Positions 29,987-30,851 of a DNA stretch of 30,851 nt are shown here, piece by piece. The DNA lies in the NCBI GenBank assembly GCA_040775095.1, contig JAXGTD010000036.1:1-30851 (forward strand), read 5' to 3'. The notes under the pieces are model-generated. The model was not told where the DNA came from, searched no databases, and worked only from the letters and a program-made list of their open reading frames with translations. The position numbers and the translations under genes were made by a program. This DNA comes from JAXGTD01 sp040775095. GTDB taxonomy: Bacteria; Pseudomonadota; Gammaproteobacteria; Chromatiales; Chromatiaceae. How positions within the stretch are numbered: position 1 is the first letter of the stretch; each line of letters opens with the position of its first letter.

Positions 29987-30011
29987 GGCGACGCTCGGAC
30001 TGAGCGTCGCC
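29987..30011. repeat. Perfect 10-bp hairpin
   Basis: GGCGACGCTC (29987-29996), loop GGACT, GAGCGTCGCC (30002-30011). It lies at the upstream edge of the broken porter and at the border with AT-richer DNA to the right. No T tract follows on the plus side (GTGGAAAGTATC). Confidence 0.5.
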
Positions 30012-30710
30012 GTGGAAAGTATCTTGAGAAAACTCCGTAAAAACCGACGGTTGCGATAACAATCCGTTCAAAATTCTGCGATTCCATACATCTTCCCGCG
30101 CCGCGATGCGCACTACAGTGAAGGCATCCAATCTGACGTTTCCTACTTTTCGGGTCGGCGATATTTCAGAAAATACTAATGTGATTAAGAGTCTAATGCC
30201 CGGTGAACTGTAAGTAAATGCGTATCATCGTCGTCGTTGTCACTGAGATCCCAAAGGCCGCTTGATGGATGCGGCTTTGGAAACAGGCGTTTTGGAGTGA
30301 ATAGGGGCTCAATCCGCGGTATAACGAAGGTGATCTACATCTTTGATTAGGCAGGGAACAATACATTATTCGATGTCTGTCTTGTGCACGATCACCGCTG
30401 GTTGCCAAGCCCTGTTTCCAGCGACCGATCACGGCGGTGAGTGCGCTCGTTGGTTCGCGCTGGCGCTCCAGTCCATCCCGGTGCCGGTCGCCGCCTCGCG
30501 GACGCCAAACCCGTTGTGATCGATCGAGACGCTGTTCGGCCGTCAGACAACCTTCGAGCACGCAGGAACGGCCAACCAGACTTGCGATGTGTGGGCGTAG
30601 CCCAGTCATGGTGGGATTGCTCAAGATCATCCGCGGGGGCTGAAGTTGCCTGCCGCTGACCGCCGACTTCTATCTGCGCCGTGTGAGCATGCGCGATATA
30701 TGTCTTCGGG
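30012..30710. other. AT-richer region without a supported gene
   Basis: About 700 bp. Positions 30012-30400 are visibly richer in A+T than the rest of the window. No frame resembles a known protein. The minus frame around 30380-30450 (LTAVIGRWKQGLATSGDRAQ) has a faint transposase-like look that I cannot assign. The region is bounded on the right by an IS66-like end. Confidence 0.4.
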
Positions 30711-30851
30711 GTAACCGGTAACTGAGCGGCGTTCTTCCCGCCTCGCGCGAGGCCTGGACAATAGACCCCGTCATCCACCACCTTGACGGGAGCAACCCAT
30801 GGCGAGCGGGATCGAGAGACGGGCGCGGCGCAGCCGCGCACAGTGGCAGAC
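30711..30851 (+). mobile_element. Left end of a second IS66-family element
   Basis: GTAACCGGTAACTGAGCGGC at 30711 matches the left end of the element at 27612 at 15 of 20 positions; GGACAAT recurs at a similar distance. A CCCGTCA/TGACGGG hairpin (about 30766-30789) precedes the tnpA start, its right arm touching the GGGAG ribosome-binding site. The element continues past the right edge. The sequence differs enough from the first copy to be a different IS66 member. Confidence 0.7.
30799..30851 (+). CDS. tnpA: IS66 TnpA, cut by window edge
   Basis: The frame from ATG 30799 gives MASGIERRARRSRAQWQ, which aligns with the start of the first copy (MDKPRRRRRSRAQWQR). GGGAG lies 6 nt upstream. Only 17 codons are in the window. 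Confidence 0.75.
   Translation, partial: MASGIERRARRSRAQWQ

Overview
The window looks like the chromosome of a GC-rich, autotrophic gammaproteobacterium, most likely a purple sulfur bacterium or close relative (Chromatiales). This is inferred from a type I phosphoribulokinase, the housekeeping cluster miaB-phoH-ybeY-corC, an oxygen-independent class III ribonucleotide reductase and an ergothioneine pair. No 16S rRNA or photosynthesis gene is present to settle the placement.

Layout. Positions 1-1189 (minus) hold the start of an unrecognised protein that leaves the window and, upstream of it, a small peptidoglycan-binding protein. A tRNA-Arg(CCG) with a clean terminator follows, then (all minus) Rep helicase, an FAD-dependent HemY-like oxidoreductase, a 183-residue protein with a recurring gammaproteobacterial N-terminal domain, and RlpA. 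The rlpA promoter carries three copies of a 10-bp operator-like word spaced exactly 16 bp apart. Positions 7704-10066 (plus) are egtB-egtD. Then come a secreted SCP2-like protein, a hairpin-packed intergenic region and the lipoprotein transglycosylase MltD. The anaerobic RNR locus (minus, 16143-12983) has an NrdD whose glycyl-radical segment is a separate 64-residue gene, with two NrdR-box-like sites 31 bp apart upstream. miaB-phoH-ybeY-corC run on the plus strand, prk on the minus strand. A second copy of the hairpin-rich repeat lies between prk and an RpfC-like hybrid histidine kinase. A monoheme cytochrome-like protein of visibly lower G+C follows.

From about 26.7 kb to the right edge the sequence is an eroded accessory zone: a ParD/ParE-like toxin-antitoxin pair whose toxin is frameshifted in a G tract; a fragment of a type III (Mod) DNA methyltransferase with an internal stop, cut off by an IS66-family element; the IS66 element itself with shortened tnpB and tnpC; a single-domain globin that appears to have lost both the CD1 Phe and the proximal His; a frameshifted nitrate/nitrite (NNP/NarK-type) porter; AT-richer DNA; and the left end of a second IS66-family element.

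The most unusual items are a two-copy structured repeat with compensatory base changes in its stems (10941-11093 and 21889-22036), the split NrdD, the globin lacking its heme-ligand residues, and the 16-bp-phased operator array at rlpA.
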